64,000 nucleotides of DNA from Planctomycetaceae bacterium. Its GTDB lineage: Bacteria; Planctomycetota; Planctomycetia; Planctomycetales; Planctomycetaceae. The stretch is from assembly GCA_041398785.1 (NCBI GenBank), contig JAWKUA010000014.1, forward strand, positions 124,001 through 188,000, read 5' to 3'. The translations under genes and the position numbers were made by a program. Of this stretch, positions 1 through 9,002 are shown in pieces. How positions within the stretch are numbered: position 1 is the stretch's first letter; every line of letters starts with the position of its first letter. The notes beneath the pieces are model-generated. The model worked only from the letters and a program-made list of their open reading frames with translations. It did not search any database and had not been told where the DNA came from.

Positions 1-1563
1 CAGAGCCCCGGAAAACAAGACTCCCGGCAGCGGCGCGGCAATCGGCAGCAGAAACCCGGTCAGCAACAGCGTGAAGCCCAGAACCAGAGCGACCGCTGTA
101 AACGGAATCAGCAGCACATTGATCAGCAGTCCGACGGGTGAGACGACATGGAATTCCGACGCGACGAGTGGAGTCGTCAGCGCCAGAATGCACAGCATCT
201 GCCGGTATCGCAACACCAGCCGCTTCGCGATGACTCGACCGACATCGCGCAGCCGGTCACGCAAAGTCAATGCGTCCGGCGGAGCTTCCCGATCGGTATC
301 GTCGTCGGCATTCCGGCTGGACACCCAACCGAGCGCCGCGACGGAGAGAAACGACAGCCACGCTCCCGTGTCGAACACCAGTTGCGGCTGCCACAGTAAC
401 ATGACGATTGCCGTCAGGCTCAGCAGTGACGTCGTCGAGACTTCGCGACAGGCAAGTTGTCCGGTGACAAACAGCAGAAAGAACACCGTAGCACGAACCA
501 CTGACGGTCGCAGGTCGGTCACCAGCGCATACAGCACACAGATGACCGCGGTGACGAGGAGTGCTTTGTTCCACGGCACGAGCAGCAGGTGCAGCGTTCG
601 CATCAGAAACAGGCACAGGATTCCAACATGAAGTCCGGAAATCGCCAGCAGGTGCATGGCTCCGCTGGAGATGAATGCAGTCTCCACGTCGCTGGTCAGT
701 TCGTTGCGATCGCCCAGCAGCAGTGCCATCGCCACGCTGCGAGATTCGCCCGTCAGTTGCCGCTGCAGAATCGACTGCGCCTGGTGCCGCAGCAGCGTCA
801 GCCAATACCCGGATGACGTGCGGCCTGCGGCGTGGAGAACCTCGATCGCCTGCGCGTGATCGATGTAGATCAGCCCCGCCGTGTCCTGACGACGCAGGTA
901 TTCGGGAAAGTTGAATTCTCCGGGATTACCTGGATCAACCGGCCAGTCCAGAGTTCCCGTCAGCCGGATAATGTCGTCGCACGTCAGGCCCGCCGCCGCA
1001 TTTCCATCTACGTAGACCCGGCAGCGGCCGGATACGGAAACATCGCCGTCCATCGTCGCGATGCTCAGGACGTCGACCAAAAACCGAGTCTGTTCGTCGG
1101 AACCATAGATCCGCGGCGACAGCAGCGATGCCGGCCGCAGATGAACCACAGGAACAGACGATATCCGCGCCGTAAGTCGGACCGTGACCGACCCGTTTTG
1201 ACACAGGTCTCGCAGCGGCTGACGATCGGATTCGACGGCCGACACGTTCCATCTCATCGCACCGGCCAACAGCATCAGCAACAGGACGGCGATGGAAGCC
1301 ACCCGCGGCCAGGCACGCTTCATGGAATACATCGCTGCCGCAATCACGATCGCAGCAGCAATCAGCACAGCATTCCCGGACACCGCGAACCGTTCGGCAG
1401 CGACAATCCCAAGAACGAACGCGATGGCAACCGCAGCACTCGCCGGAATGGCGTCGGTGCCCGTGTTCGCAAGATCCGTGTTCGCGATGCCGGCGTCCGC
1501 GTCGACCGTGTCGGCTGCGCCCGTCTCGGCGGTGGAAATCTGGGAGTCGGGCTGCAAAGTCAT
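1..1563 (-). CDS. comEC: ComEC/Rec2-type DNA internalisation channel, C-terminus beyond the window edge
   Basis: The frame is open from an ATG at 1563 to base 1, giving 521 visible residues of a polytopic membrane protein. ComEC forms the inner-membrane channel that takes up one strand of transforming DNA. The order seen fits the family: N-terminal hydrophobic helices (about residues 40-100), a soluble OB-like part with NPGEFNFPEYLRRQ, then the Competence domain with LLLGDR, AFISSGAMHLLAISGLHVG and a run of membrane helices ending in SPVGLLINVLLIPF. The C-terminal metallo-beta-lactamase-like domain, if present, lies outside the window. The start shares one base with the stop of nrdR (TGATG), so translation is probably coupled to it. 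Family assignment is firm; whether the cell is competent is unknown. Confidence 0.88.
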   Translation of the reverse strand, partial: MTLQPDSQISTAETGAADTVDADAGIANTDLANTGTDAIPASAAVAIAFVLGIVAAERFAVSGNAVLIAAAIVIAAAMYSMKRAWPRVASIAVLLLMLLAGAMRWNVSAVESDRQPLRDLCQNGSVTVRLTARISSVPVVHLRPASLLSPRIYGSDEQTRFLVDVLSIATMDGDVSVSGRCRVYVDGNAAAGLTCDDIIRLTGTLDWPVDPGNPGEFNFPEYLRRQDTAGLIYIDHAQAIEVLHAAGRTSSGYWLTLLRHQAQSILQRQLTGESRSVAMALLLGDRNELTSDVETAFISSGAMHLLAISGLHVGILCLFLMRTLHLLLVPWNKALLVTAVICVLYALVTDLRPSVVRATVFFLLFVTGQLACREVSTTSLLSLTAIVMLLWQPQLVFDTGAWLSFLSVAALGWVSSRNADDDTDREAPPDALTLRDRLRDVGRVIAKRLVLRYRQMLCILALTTPLVASEFHVVSPVGLLINVLLIPFTAVALVLGFTLLLTGFLLPIAAPLPGVLFSGAL

Positions 1564-2030
1564 CAATTGCGTCGGCGCGGGCGTTTTTCCAGCATGGGCT
1601 GCAGCTCCTCAACGAAGTCGTTCACATCCTGAAATTCGCGATACACCGATGCGAACCGGACAAAGGCGACCTTGTCCAGATCACGCAGCGCGTTGAAGAC
1701 CATTTCTCCGATCTGGCGGGACGGAACTTCGCGAACACCATCTTCATAGACGGACGCTTCCACGGCCCCGACAAGCTGATCGATCTGCTCGTTGCTGACC
1801 GGACGCTTGAAGCACGCCTTTTCAATTCCCGCGCGGATCCGGCTGCGATCAAACGGAACCCGGCTGCCGTCCTTCTTGATGACTTTGACGGGAGATTCTT
1901 CGATCCGTTCGTAGGTCGTGAAGCGGCGTTCGCACTTCAGACATTCGCGACGTCGACGAATTGAGAAATCCTGGCTGTTTCTCGAATCGATGACTTTGGT
2001 TTCGTCGTGTTGGCAATAGGGACATCGCAT
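1563..2030 (-). CDS. nrdR: Transcriptional repressor NrdR
   Basis: This 155-residue protein matches NrdR in length and layout. An N-terminal zinc ribbon starts MRCPYC and has its second cysteine pair at CLKC (residues 30-33). Then comes an ATP-cone from about residue 46 ([20 protein letters not shown]) to about 136. NrdR senses ATP/dATP and represses ribonucleotide reductase genes by binding NrdR boxes. I chose the ATG at 2030 because NrdR proteins begin at the first zinc-ligand motif; an in-frame ATG at 2060 would add ten residues with no counterpart in the family. No ribonucleotide reductase gene lies nearby. The stop overlaps the comEC start by one base, so the two genes are probably co-transcribed. 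Confidence 0.95.
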   Translation of the reverse strand: MRCPYCQHDETKVIDSRNSQDFSIRRRRECLKCERRFTTYERIEESPVKVIKKDGSRVPFDRSRIRAGIEKACFKRPVSNEQIDQLVGAVEASVYEDGVREVPSRQIGEMVFNALRDLDKVAFVRFASVYREFQDVNDFVEELQPMLEKRPRRRN

Positions 2031-2133
2031 GTCCGGCAGGACTCCGAAGTCGGCGGGCATTCCGGCTCTGTCTTCTCGCCGCAGTCAGCCCCGGCGGCCG
2101 GATCATAGCAGGCGGCTTAATCGGATGGACAGT

Positions 2134-3603
2134 CTATCGAGGCGGCAGGAACGGAGCGTCAGCGTCGTAAGATGGATTCGGCTGCGGCATGCGGGCCTGC
2201 ATCTGCGACTGCCACTGCTGAAGTCTGCCACGAAGCTCGGACAGCTTTTCGGGATGCGATTCGCTCAGGTCGTTCCGCTCACCCACGTCGCCGCGCAGGT
2301 TGTAGAGTTCCGCCCGGTCGAATTCGTACAGTTCGATCAGTTTCCAGTCACCGTCGCGCATCGCGGCGCCGGGAGTCCACGTGGACCCGTGGTAATGCGG
2401 GTAGTGCCAATACAGCGGAGCATGCTCAATTTCCCGTTCGCCTTTTAGCAGTGGCAGCAGACTTGTGCCGTCGACGTGGAGTTCCGGCTGCAGCGGCAGG
2501 CCGGCCAGTTCCAGAATCGTCGGGAAGAAATCCGTGCTGATGACCGGCTGATCGCAGGTGCTTCCGGCAGTTGTGACGCCGGGAGCTCGAATGATGGTCG
2601 GTTCGCGAATTCCGCCTTCGTACAGCCAGCCCTTGCCGGACCGCAGAGGCAGGTTGCAGGTCGGGCCTTCGCGAGCCAGCGTACACAATCCTCCGTTGTC
2701 AGAGAAAAAGATGACAGCCGTGTTATTGGCGAGTTTCAGTTCGTTCAGAGTCGCCAGCACGGATCCCACACTGTCATCGACGGCCGCCACCATCGAAGCA
2801 TAGTCAGCGTTGTCCTGGCGACTTCGTGACATCCCGCGCCATTCGCGAATCGGTTCAGCCGGTTCCGAGAACTGCTCCTTCGCCCGATCCTGAAACTGCG
2901 GCAGTCGCTTGCGATAAGGCTGAATCGGAGAATGCACGTTGTAGTATGACAGGTACAGCAGAAACGGCTGCTGAACGTCGCGGTCTTTCAGAAACCGGAT
3001 TGATTCTTCCGTCAGTCGTTCCGTCAGGTACTCACCGTCGTGAGCGGCCTGCAGATACGGGTTCTTCCACGGAGCGTAATAACCTCCTGGCGGCGATCCG
3101 ACATGGAAACCTCCGATGTTGACATCGAATCCCTGATCCGTGGGAAGCGACCCTTCGCCGCCAAGATGCCACTTCCCGGCGAAGAATGTCTGATACCCAT
3201 TCTGCTTCAGAACTTCCGCGATCGTGACTTCTTCCAAAGCCAGCGAATCGCGATCATCGATCTGCTGAAACCGCGGGTTGTAGGCACGATCCGCCGTGGA
3301 CCCCGGAATCCAGTCGGTAATGTCAACGCGCACCGGGTGCCGTCCCGTCATGATGCTGGCGCGAGTCGGAGAACACACCGGACACGCGGCATACGCATCC
3401 GTGAATCTCATTCCGGTTGCCGCCAGAGCATCAATATTCGGAGTCTCGTGGAAGGTGCTTCCGAAGCAGCCCAGGTCCGCCCAGCCGAGATCATCGACAA
3501 GGAAGAAGACAAAATTCGTCCGCGTCGACGGCTCAGCCCCGCCGGCAAGCGCCGCCGCAAACATCACGGACATGGCAACCAGGTACGGAATCGTCTGTCT
3601 CAT
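2134..3603 (-). CDS. Secreted formylglycine-dependent sulfatase (arylsulfatase family)
   Basis: This 489-residue protein starts with a Sec signal peptide (hydrophobic residues 5-21, AGGA before the mature part). The metal-binding DD follows at 37-38 in [13 protein letters not shown]. The sulfatase signature [14 protein letters not shown] starts at Cys77, the residue that becomes formylglycine, and AGKWHLGG is the usual downstream lysine/histidine motif. Sulfatases of this S1 type remove sulfate esters from polysaccharides or small aromatics; planctomycetes carry many. Substrate cannot be read from the sequence. It is followed downstream by nrdR-comEC on the same strand across a gap of about 100 bp, and no clear shared regulation is visible. 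No carbohydrate-active enzymes lie next to it. Confidence 0.92.
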   Translation of the reverse strand: MRQTIPYLVAMSVMFAAALAGGAEPSTRTNFVFFLVDDLGWADLGCFGSTFHETPNIDALAATGMRFTDAYAACPVCSPTRASIMTGRHPVRVDITDWIPGSTADRAYNPRFQQIDDRDSLALEEVTIAEVLKQNGYQTFFAGKWHLGGEGSLPTDQGFDVNIGGFHVGSPPGGYYAPWKNPYLQAAHDGEYLTERLTEESIRFLKDRDVQQPFLLYLSYYNVHSPIQPYRKRLPQFQDRAKEQFSEPAEPIREWRGMSRSRQDNADYASMVAAVDDSVGSVLATLNELKLANNTAVIFFSDNGGLCTLAREGPTCNLPLRSGKGWLYEGGIREPTIIRAPGVTTAGSTCDQPVISTDFFPTILELAGLPLQPELHVDGTSLLPLLKGEREIEHAPLYWHYPHYHGSTWTPGAAMRDGDWKLIELYEFDRAELYNLRGDVGERNDLSESHPEKLSELRGRLQQWQSQMQARMPQPNPSYDADAPFLPPR

Positions 3604-3862
3604 GGGAACCTCGCGTCGTCATGCGTGATCGGGCACCGCGCCGGCCCGATTGGTGGCGGTGGAGGGAACAAAAAATTTCAAAAACGCGTGGTTCGTTTGC
3701 CGTACCACGTCGTCTTTGAATGGCAGCGAGTGTTCGGAAAGTCAGCCGTCGCGCGATCAAAAGCCGACCGAACAACATCGAATGTCTCCGCGGCCAGTAT
3801 GATACCAGGGCACATCATCGGCACGAAGCAGCCCGGTAACAACCTTCGACGCACCACCTGCG
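3604..3862. other. Intergenic gap between divergent sulfatase and sigma remnant
   Basis: This 259-bp gap separates the minus-strand sulfatase from the plus-strand sigma factor remnant and must hold the sulfatase promoter. I see no convincing -35/-10 pair, repeat or small gene in it. Confidence 0.4.
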
Positions 3863-4207
3863 ATGAATCAGCCACACCCGCCATCGAACCACCGACCGGA
3901 CCTGGAACAGTACCGCACTTATCTTCAAGTCCTTGCGGAATTGCACCTGGCTCCGGAACTTCGAGGCCGCGTCGACGCTTCCGACATCGTGCAGCACGTC
4001 ATGCTGAAGGCCGACGCTGCCGTCGGTGATCTGAAACAACCGGATCCGAAATCTCTGAAAGCGTGGCTGCGAACAATCCTCACCAACGAACTCGTCGATG
4101 CCTTTAAATTCCATCATCGAAACCGCCGCGATGTCGACCGGGAACGCTCAATCGCCGCAGGCATCGACCAGTCCGCGGCGGGTCTCGACGCATGGCTGGC
4201 CGCTGCG
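3863..4207 (+). pseudogene. ECF-type sigma factor, truncated after region 2 by a repeat element
   Basis: The first ~113 residues match the N-terminal half of planctomycete ECF sigma factors that accompany Ser/Thr kinases: [60 protein letters not shown] and the linker LDAWLAA. At that linker (about 4205) the sequence changes without transition into the composite repeat at 4208-4551. The frame stays open to 4417 only through repeat-derived codons. No region 4 (promoter -35 recognition helix-turn-helix) is found either inside the repeat or between it and the kinase start at 4645. I infer that the element inserted here and region 4 was lost, so the product could not act as a normal sigma factor. 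Confidence 0.8.
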
Positions 4208-4551
4208 AGATTTCGGCCCAACGGGCCAGCCGTTCCTCCAGCCTGGGGCATCGCCCCAGGTATGCGGCACACAAAACACAGAGTCCCAACGGGACGGCCA
4301 TTCAAAATGGCCGCCCGCATCACATTCGTTCATCATCCCGCGTCGGACCACGGCCGGACGGTCCGTGGCGCATCGGGCAACGCGATTGTGATGCCATCGA
4401 TTGCCGGCCCGCGATAATCGGCGCGGTGGTGTGGTTTCGGAATCGCCGCACGAACGGCCGTCCCCTTGGGACTCTTTCGCACGTGGTGGCCCGTTACCTC
4501 GCACGTTGTGCCAGGCTGGATGAATGGTCGTCCCGCTGGGACTCAGCTCGC
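4208..4551 (+). repeat. Composite palindrome-rich repeat element, copy E1 (~345 bp)
   Basis: The element has a left module (about 4208-4306), a ~110-bp middle and a right module (about 4417-4551). The left module holds CGGCCCAACGGGCC, a hairpin CCTGGGGCATCGCCCCAGG and GTCCCAACGGGAC. The right module holds GTGTGGTTTCGGAATCGC, CGTCCCCTTGGGACT, GCACGTTGTGCCAGGCTGG and GGTCGTCCCGCTGGGACT. The same modules in the same order and spacing occur at 10869-11218 and, in diverged form, in the array at 9003-10255. It interrupts the ECF sigma gene. It carries no gene of its own and looks non-autonomous. Confidence 0.85.
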
Positions 4552-4644
4552 CTCATTCGTACTACACTGACGCTCTCTGGCTTCGCCCCTCCGACATCTC
4601 GATTCAGTCCGCCCAACACACCCGCAACGCATTGGGACTCCGCC

Positions 4645-6441
4645 ATGACCGACGCACCGGACCCGCAATCGAACGACGAACTCGACGAACTCATCGCCAA
4701 ATGGATGGAAATGGTCGAACAGAATCCGGACGCCGACCGGGAAGCCTTCATCGCGGCTCATCCGGACTACGCAGCCGGCCTGAGACGCCACTTCGAGAAC
4801 GAAGACCGTTTCAACGCCGCCACGGTCCGCCAGCAGCAACCCGGCGAACCCCGCGACGACGCCGAAATCCGCCGCCTGACGGGCACCGTCATCGCCGGAC
4901 GCTACAAGCTGCTGGAATTCATCGCGGACGGCGGCATGGGAACCGTCTGGGTTGCCGAACAGCAGGAACCCGTCAAGCGGCGAGTCGCCGTGAAGCTGAT
5001 CAAGGCCGGCATGGATTCCAAGCAGGTCATCGCTCGCTTTGAAGCCGAACGGCAGGCGCTGGCTCTGATGGATCATCCCAACATCGCCCGAATTCTGGAC
5101 GGCGGAGTCACCGAACAGGGCCGGCCGTTCTTCGTGATGGAGTACGTCAAGGGAGTCCCCTTCACTCAGTACTGCGACAAAGGCGACTGTCGCTGACCGA
5201 ACGTTTGGAACTGTTCGTACCGGTGTGCCGTGCCGTTCAGAGTGCTCATCACAAGGGAATCGTCCACCGCGAAAGCGTCCAACATTCTGATCTGTCTCTA
5301 CGACGGCAAGCCGGTTCCCAAAGTCATCGACTTCGGCCTGGCCAAGGCTCTGCATCAGCCGCTGACGGAAAAGACCCTGTTCACCAGCCACGGCCAGATG
5401 GTGGCACGCCGCTGTACATGAGCTCGAACAGGCCGAAGTCAACAACCTGGACGTCGATACGCGGACCGATATCTATTCTCTGGGGTCGTCCTGTACGAAC
5501 TGCTGACGGGAACAACGCCGCTGAAGCGCGGCTCGACCACGCCGCGTATCAGGAAATCATCCGTCTGATCCAAAGGAAGCCGTCCGCCCCAGCACACGCC
5601 TGAGCGGTAACGCAACGCTGCCCGGCATCGCCGCTCAACGCAGCATCGAACCACGGCAACTCACGCAGTTGCTTGCGGGTGAACTCGACTGGATCGTCCT
5701 GAAGGCTCTGGAAAAAGACCGCTCCCGCCGCTACGGCACCGCCAGCGACTTCGCCCGGAGACGTGAAAACTACCTGCACGACGAACCCGTCGAAGCAAGA
5801 CCTCCCAGCAGGTCGTATCGCCTGCAGAAATTCCTCAGAAAACACCGCACCCAGGCCATCGCAGCCACGACTGTCCTCTGCGTCCTGATCGCCGGCATCA
5901 TCGGCACGACGTGGGGATTGTTTCGAGCCAAACAAGCCGAAGACGCGGCTGTTGCTTCGGAAGACAAAGCCGTCGACGCTCTGCAACGCGTCACGGAAGA
6001 ACGAGACGCCAAAGACCAGGCTCTCGCAGCCGAAGCCGCTCAGCGAGAGCAGACCGAACGAGAACTCATCGCCGGCCTGCTGCGTCCCATTGGCTTCGGC
6101 GACGAACCGAGCCAGGCCGAACTGAAGAGCTTCGTCGACTGGTCTCAGATGGCAGACCCGCGCCTGAAACTGCGAGTTCTCGAACAAGCCTTCGAAGACC
6201 CCGCCACAGCCCTCCGAGTCGCCCGCCGAGCCGAACGAGCGATGCAGGCTTGCGTCACGCTCAGCCGCACCCGCCGAGCGAGAGCTCTGGAGTTCCTGAC
6301 CGCCAAACAACTCGACAAAATGCCGACCCACGTATCGCCGCGTGCTGGCTGCTGGAGCGCGCGGACGATTTGCCGGCTCTCGCGGAGAGCACCGCTTGCA
6401 GTTCCAGAAAACACCGAAGAACCACGTCCAGACTTCATTGA
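4645..6441 (+). pseudogene. Planctomycete-type Ser/Thr protein kinase, broken by several frameshifts
   Basis: Starting at ATG 4645, the first 184 codons encode a kinase N-lobe: glycine-rich loop [14 protein letters not shown], the VAIK-equivalent [12 protein letters not shown], and [12 protein letters not shown] stop follows near 5194. The rest is recognisable only by switching frames: [12 protein letters not shown] and a mangled HRDLKPSN loop near 5265-5285, [24 protein letters not shown] (DFG) to about 5390, PLYM..EQAE, DIYSL and LYELLTG near 5400-5510. From about 5660 the frame is open again (LDWIVLKALEKDRSRRYGTA), then a membrane helix near 5867-5925 and a coiled, charged stretch. At least five frame changes fall between 5190 and 5660, and another near 6320. 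The catalytic loop is lost, so no active kinase is possible. Its partner sigma gene lies just upstream and is also broken. Confidence 0.85.
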
Positions 6442-7325
6442 GTTCGCAGGATTCTTGGCCGAAAGGACCATGTCGCTTTCCTCCCGGAGGTTCGACCGTG
6501 TCCGACGACTGATTGACGTGCTAAAGCAGGCAACCAACGGCGATTCACCGAATCGGCAGCGCCCGCTGATGGCACGCGCCACGACTCGATCAATCGAATG
6601 TCAATTTGGCATGCGACACGCTGATCGCCGTCCTTGAGCAGACTGAGACTGTTTAAATGATTGGGGTGCCCGGTACTCGTGATTTCCACGGATGGAGCTA
6701 TAGCGATGTATTTATATCAGTGTTTTACGAGCAATGGCGATTGATCAGCAGCCCTAAATCATCTGGGTCGTCCGAGAACATCGGCGATTGAGGACGCATC
6801 TTACAATCGAACCGATGCGCGTTATCAATTCGCCGAAAGTATCGGACGAAGATGGGAACCTGGGACATGCACGACAGGTGGAAGAGGAAGAAGGACGACG
6901 GCGATTATCGAAGCAATTTCGAGGCGGAAGGCGGCGAAAACCGTGGTTTTGATGGGAAGTCAGCCAAACGACACATTGGGTCGACACGCCGGTCTGTTCC
7001 ATGGTGAGGATCAGACCGGGGCAAACGGTACTAGATTCGCGACAAGTGGACTGAAGTTCGGCGACACGCCGGACGCAGCGCCCCAAGGCATCCTGAAACG
7101 ATTCTGCGACCGGTCAACGTCGTTTTCCCAAAGCTGGATGTGGAACGAACTTGAAGACATCACGAACCAGACTAAAAGCTCACAGAAAACGGGATCGCAT
7201 TGACCTCCAAACGCGCGACATTTGCTTGAACAATGATTGGCATCGTGCGGCGGTAACGTGATTGCAGCTTTGGGCGAGAATTTCCATGGATATCCAGAAA
7301 TGTGCGGGAACTTGCTCAACGTCTA
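6442..7325. other. Non-coding or fully degraded stretch
   Basis: Nearly 900 bp with no recognisable protein, RNA gene or repeat. Short open frames exist on both strands but show no family resemblance and no good ribosome-binding site. It may be degraded remains of the C-terminal part of the kinase gene, which in this group is often followed by repeat domains. That is a guess from position only. Confidence 0.4.
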
Positions 7326-7443
7326 GACCAAAGCTACGTGTCGCGCGTGGAGCATACTGATTGCCAGTTCCGGGGGCAGCACCGACTCTGTCACTCTCGG
7401 TGCTGTCCGAGAAGCAACTCCTGTCCTCGCTAAGCGCCTTCCC

Positions 7444-8586
7444 GTGGACGCAGTGAACAATGCCTGGGAAACGCAAATGATCAGGCTCAGGGAGCGTGTC
7501 GACAACGGGTCACCTGAGTGGGCCGCGAAATTCCTCGGCGCGCTCGTTCCGAGCATTACATATTCCCGAGTGATACCGGCAGTCGAGGAGCTAATGCAGA
7601 TTCTGACAACATCCGACGACTTCGCAGTCACAAACGCTGTCGCAGACCTCCTCGCTGAGATCGCGCCCCAGCTTGCCGAGGACGCGAACTCACACTTGTG
7701 CATCTTGATTGTGGCATTCGTGGAACGTGAATCGCATGGTGTACTCGAAGGGATGCACGGAACCGACTGCCTTGATGCGGCAATTCGGGTCATGGCCGCG
7801 CTCGCACCAAACCTCGAGCCAGACCAAGTCGATCGATCTGCGGACATCGCTGAGAAACTACTCCTGAAGCCAAGTGACCCATTTGCGGTCGCTGCAGGTG
7901 CCGAGATCACAGTAGCCCTCGCAATGACTCTAACTGCACAGCAAGTTGACGACATTGCAATGGCGTGCACTACTACATTGAAGCAGTCGAAGGATCGCCT
8001 TGAGCTAGAGGCCAGCTGCAATGCAATCATCGCACTGGCTCCGAGACTCTCCTCGGAACAAGTCACCAGCGCTTGGGACGCAGTGATCGACCGATTGCGT
8101 GAGTCGGAGGACGACTGGCATTCACGAGATGAGCTGGCTGCCGCATTAGCTGCACTGGTGCCGAGTGTCGGTCAGGATCAGATTACTTGGGCCGGGGACG
8201 CCGCGATAAACATGACCGCGAAGGCGGAACACAGTTGGCAGGTTGATGCTGCGGGCGCAATGCTCGTTGCGATCCAATCGCACATATCGCAGCCTCAATT
8301 TGCCCGTGCCGCCGATACGTTTATTGCAACAATGAACTCGACAAATGACAGCAACTTCAGATTTCACGCGAGGGAAAGGCTTATAGGGGTGGCTCCGCAA
8401 CTGACGCCGTTGCAAAGGCAGAAGACGCTTGAGGTACTCCTACCAGAGCTTGAACGATACTATGAATTCGAATACCCGTTCTACGAACTGGTGGCGCTGC
8501 TTCAGCTCTCAGGCCCGCAGGATTCAGCGGGTCATGCCACGACCGTACAAGTTTATTCTTCAACGACTAGTGAATCTGAATGCTAA
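7444..8586 (+). CDS. Helical (HEAT-like) repeat protein, probably an orphan fragment
   Basis: The frame encodes 380 residues built of about eight degenerate repeats of 38-45 residues. Each has a hydrophobic core such as VMAALAPNLEPDQVDR, AIIALAPRLSSEQVTSAWDA, ALAALVPSVGQDQITWAGDA and RLIGVAPQLTPLQRQK. Such alpha-helical repeats are protein-interaction scaffolds and in planctomycetes are common as C-terminal extensions of kinases. The start is a GTG at 7444 with no ribosome-binding site. The same frame is open back to a TAG at 7324-7326 and that upstream part still looks like repeat sequence, so the true start may be lost. No signal peptide or catalytic motif is present. It may be the detached tail of the broken kinase or a separate gene. 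Confidence 0.55.
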   Translation: MDAVNNAWETQMIRLRERVDNGSPEWAAKFLGALVPSITYSRVIPAVEELMQILTTSDDFAVTNAVADLLAEIAPQLAEDANSHLCILIVAFVERESHGVLEGMHGTDCLDAAIRVMAALAPNLEPDQVDRSADIAEKLLLKPSDPFAVAAGAEITVALAMTLTAQQVDDIAMACTTTLKQSKDRLELEASCNAIIALAPRLSSEQVTSAWDAVIDRLRESEDDWHSRDELAAALAALVPSVGQDQITWAGDAAINMTAKAEHSWQVDAAGAMLVAIQSHISQPQFARAADTFIATMNSTNDSNFRFHARERLIGVAPQLTPLQRQKTLEVLLPELERYYEFEYPFYELVALLQLSGPQDSAGHATTVQVYSSTTSESEC

Positions 8587-8804
8587 GCAGTCTTGGCTGT
8601 TTGAGGACGAGTCGGCTACGAGTACTGGGAGCCGTTTCAGCGGCCGATTGCAGAATCGGACGATGCAAGAGCGTTGGCAGTCTTCTTGTGCCACCCGGGT
8701 TGTTGCGGCCCGCCGCGATTACTTCCTCCGCAGGCTTGAAGAACTGTTATTTCACGATGGCAGCCTCCTGCTAGGCGGACGCAGTCGACGATGACAGCGA
8801 CTCC
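8587..8804. other. Short gap without recognisable content
   Basis: About 220 bp between the helical-repeat ORF and the small ORF at 8805. No family, RNA or repeat recognised. Confidence 0.35.
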
Positions 8805-8945
8805 GTGCTCACGACAACTAATAACGACGTCCAGCCTCCGCGGGTGTTTCATTCGGTACATGATGCGGCCGCATGGATTGAGGAGAACTGGCCGGATTTC
8901 GATCTCGAAGCCACGCACCCGGTGACGTGGTACGGCGACCGATAA
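8805..8945 (+). CDS. Possible small ORF or C-terminal remnant (46 residues)
   Basis: From a GTG at 8805 the frame runs to TAA at 8943-8945. The last third reads like real protein (HDAAAWIEENWPDFDLE, then THPVTWYGDR), with codon use similar to neighbouring genes. The frame is open upstream only to a TAG near 8774, so this could be the tail of a gene whose front has been lost. I do not recognise a family. No ribosome-binding site is obvious. Confidence 0.25.
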   Translation: MLTTTNNDVQPPRVFHSVHDAAAWIEENWPDFDLEATHPVTWYGDR

Positions 8946-9002
8946 CCGAATCCGTGGCATCCGAGGTACGCCGACACGTCGTGCGGGGGCCAAACGCGGC
9001 GT

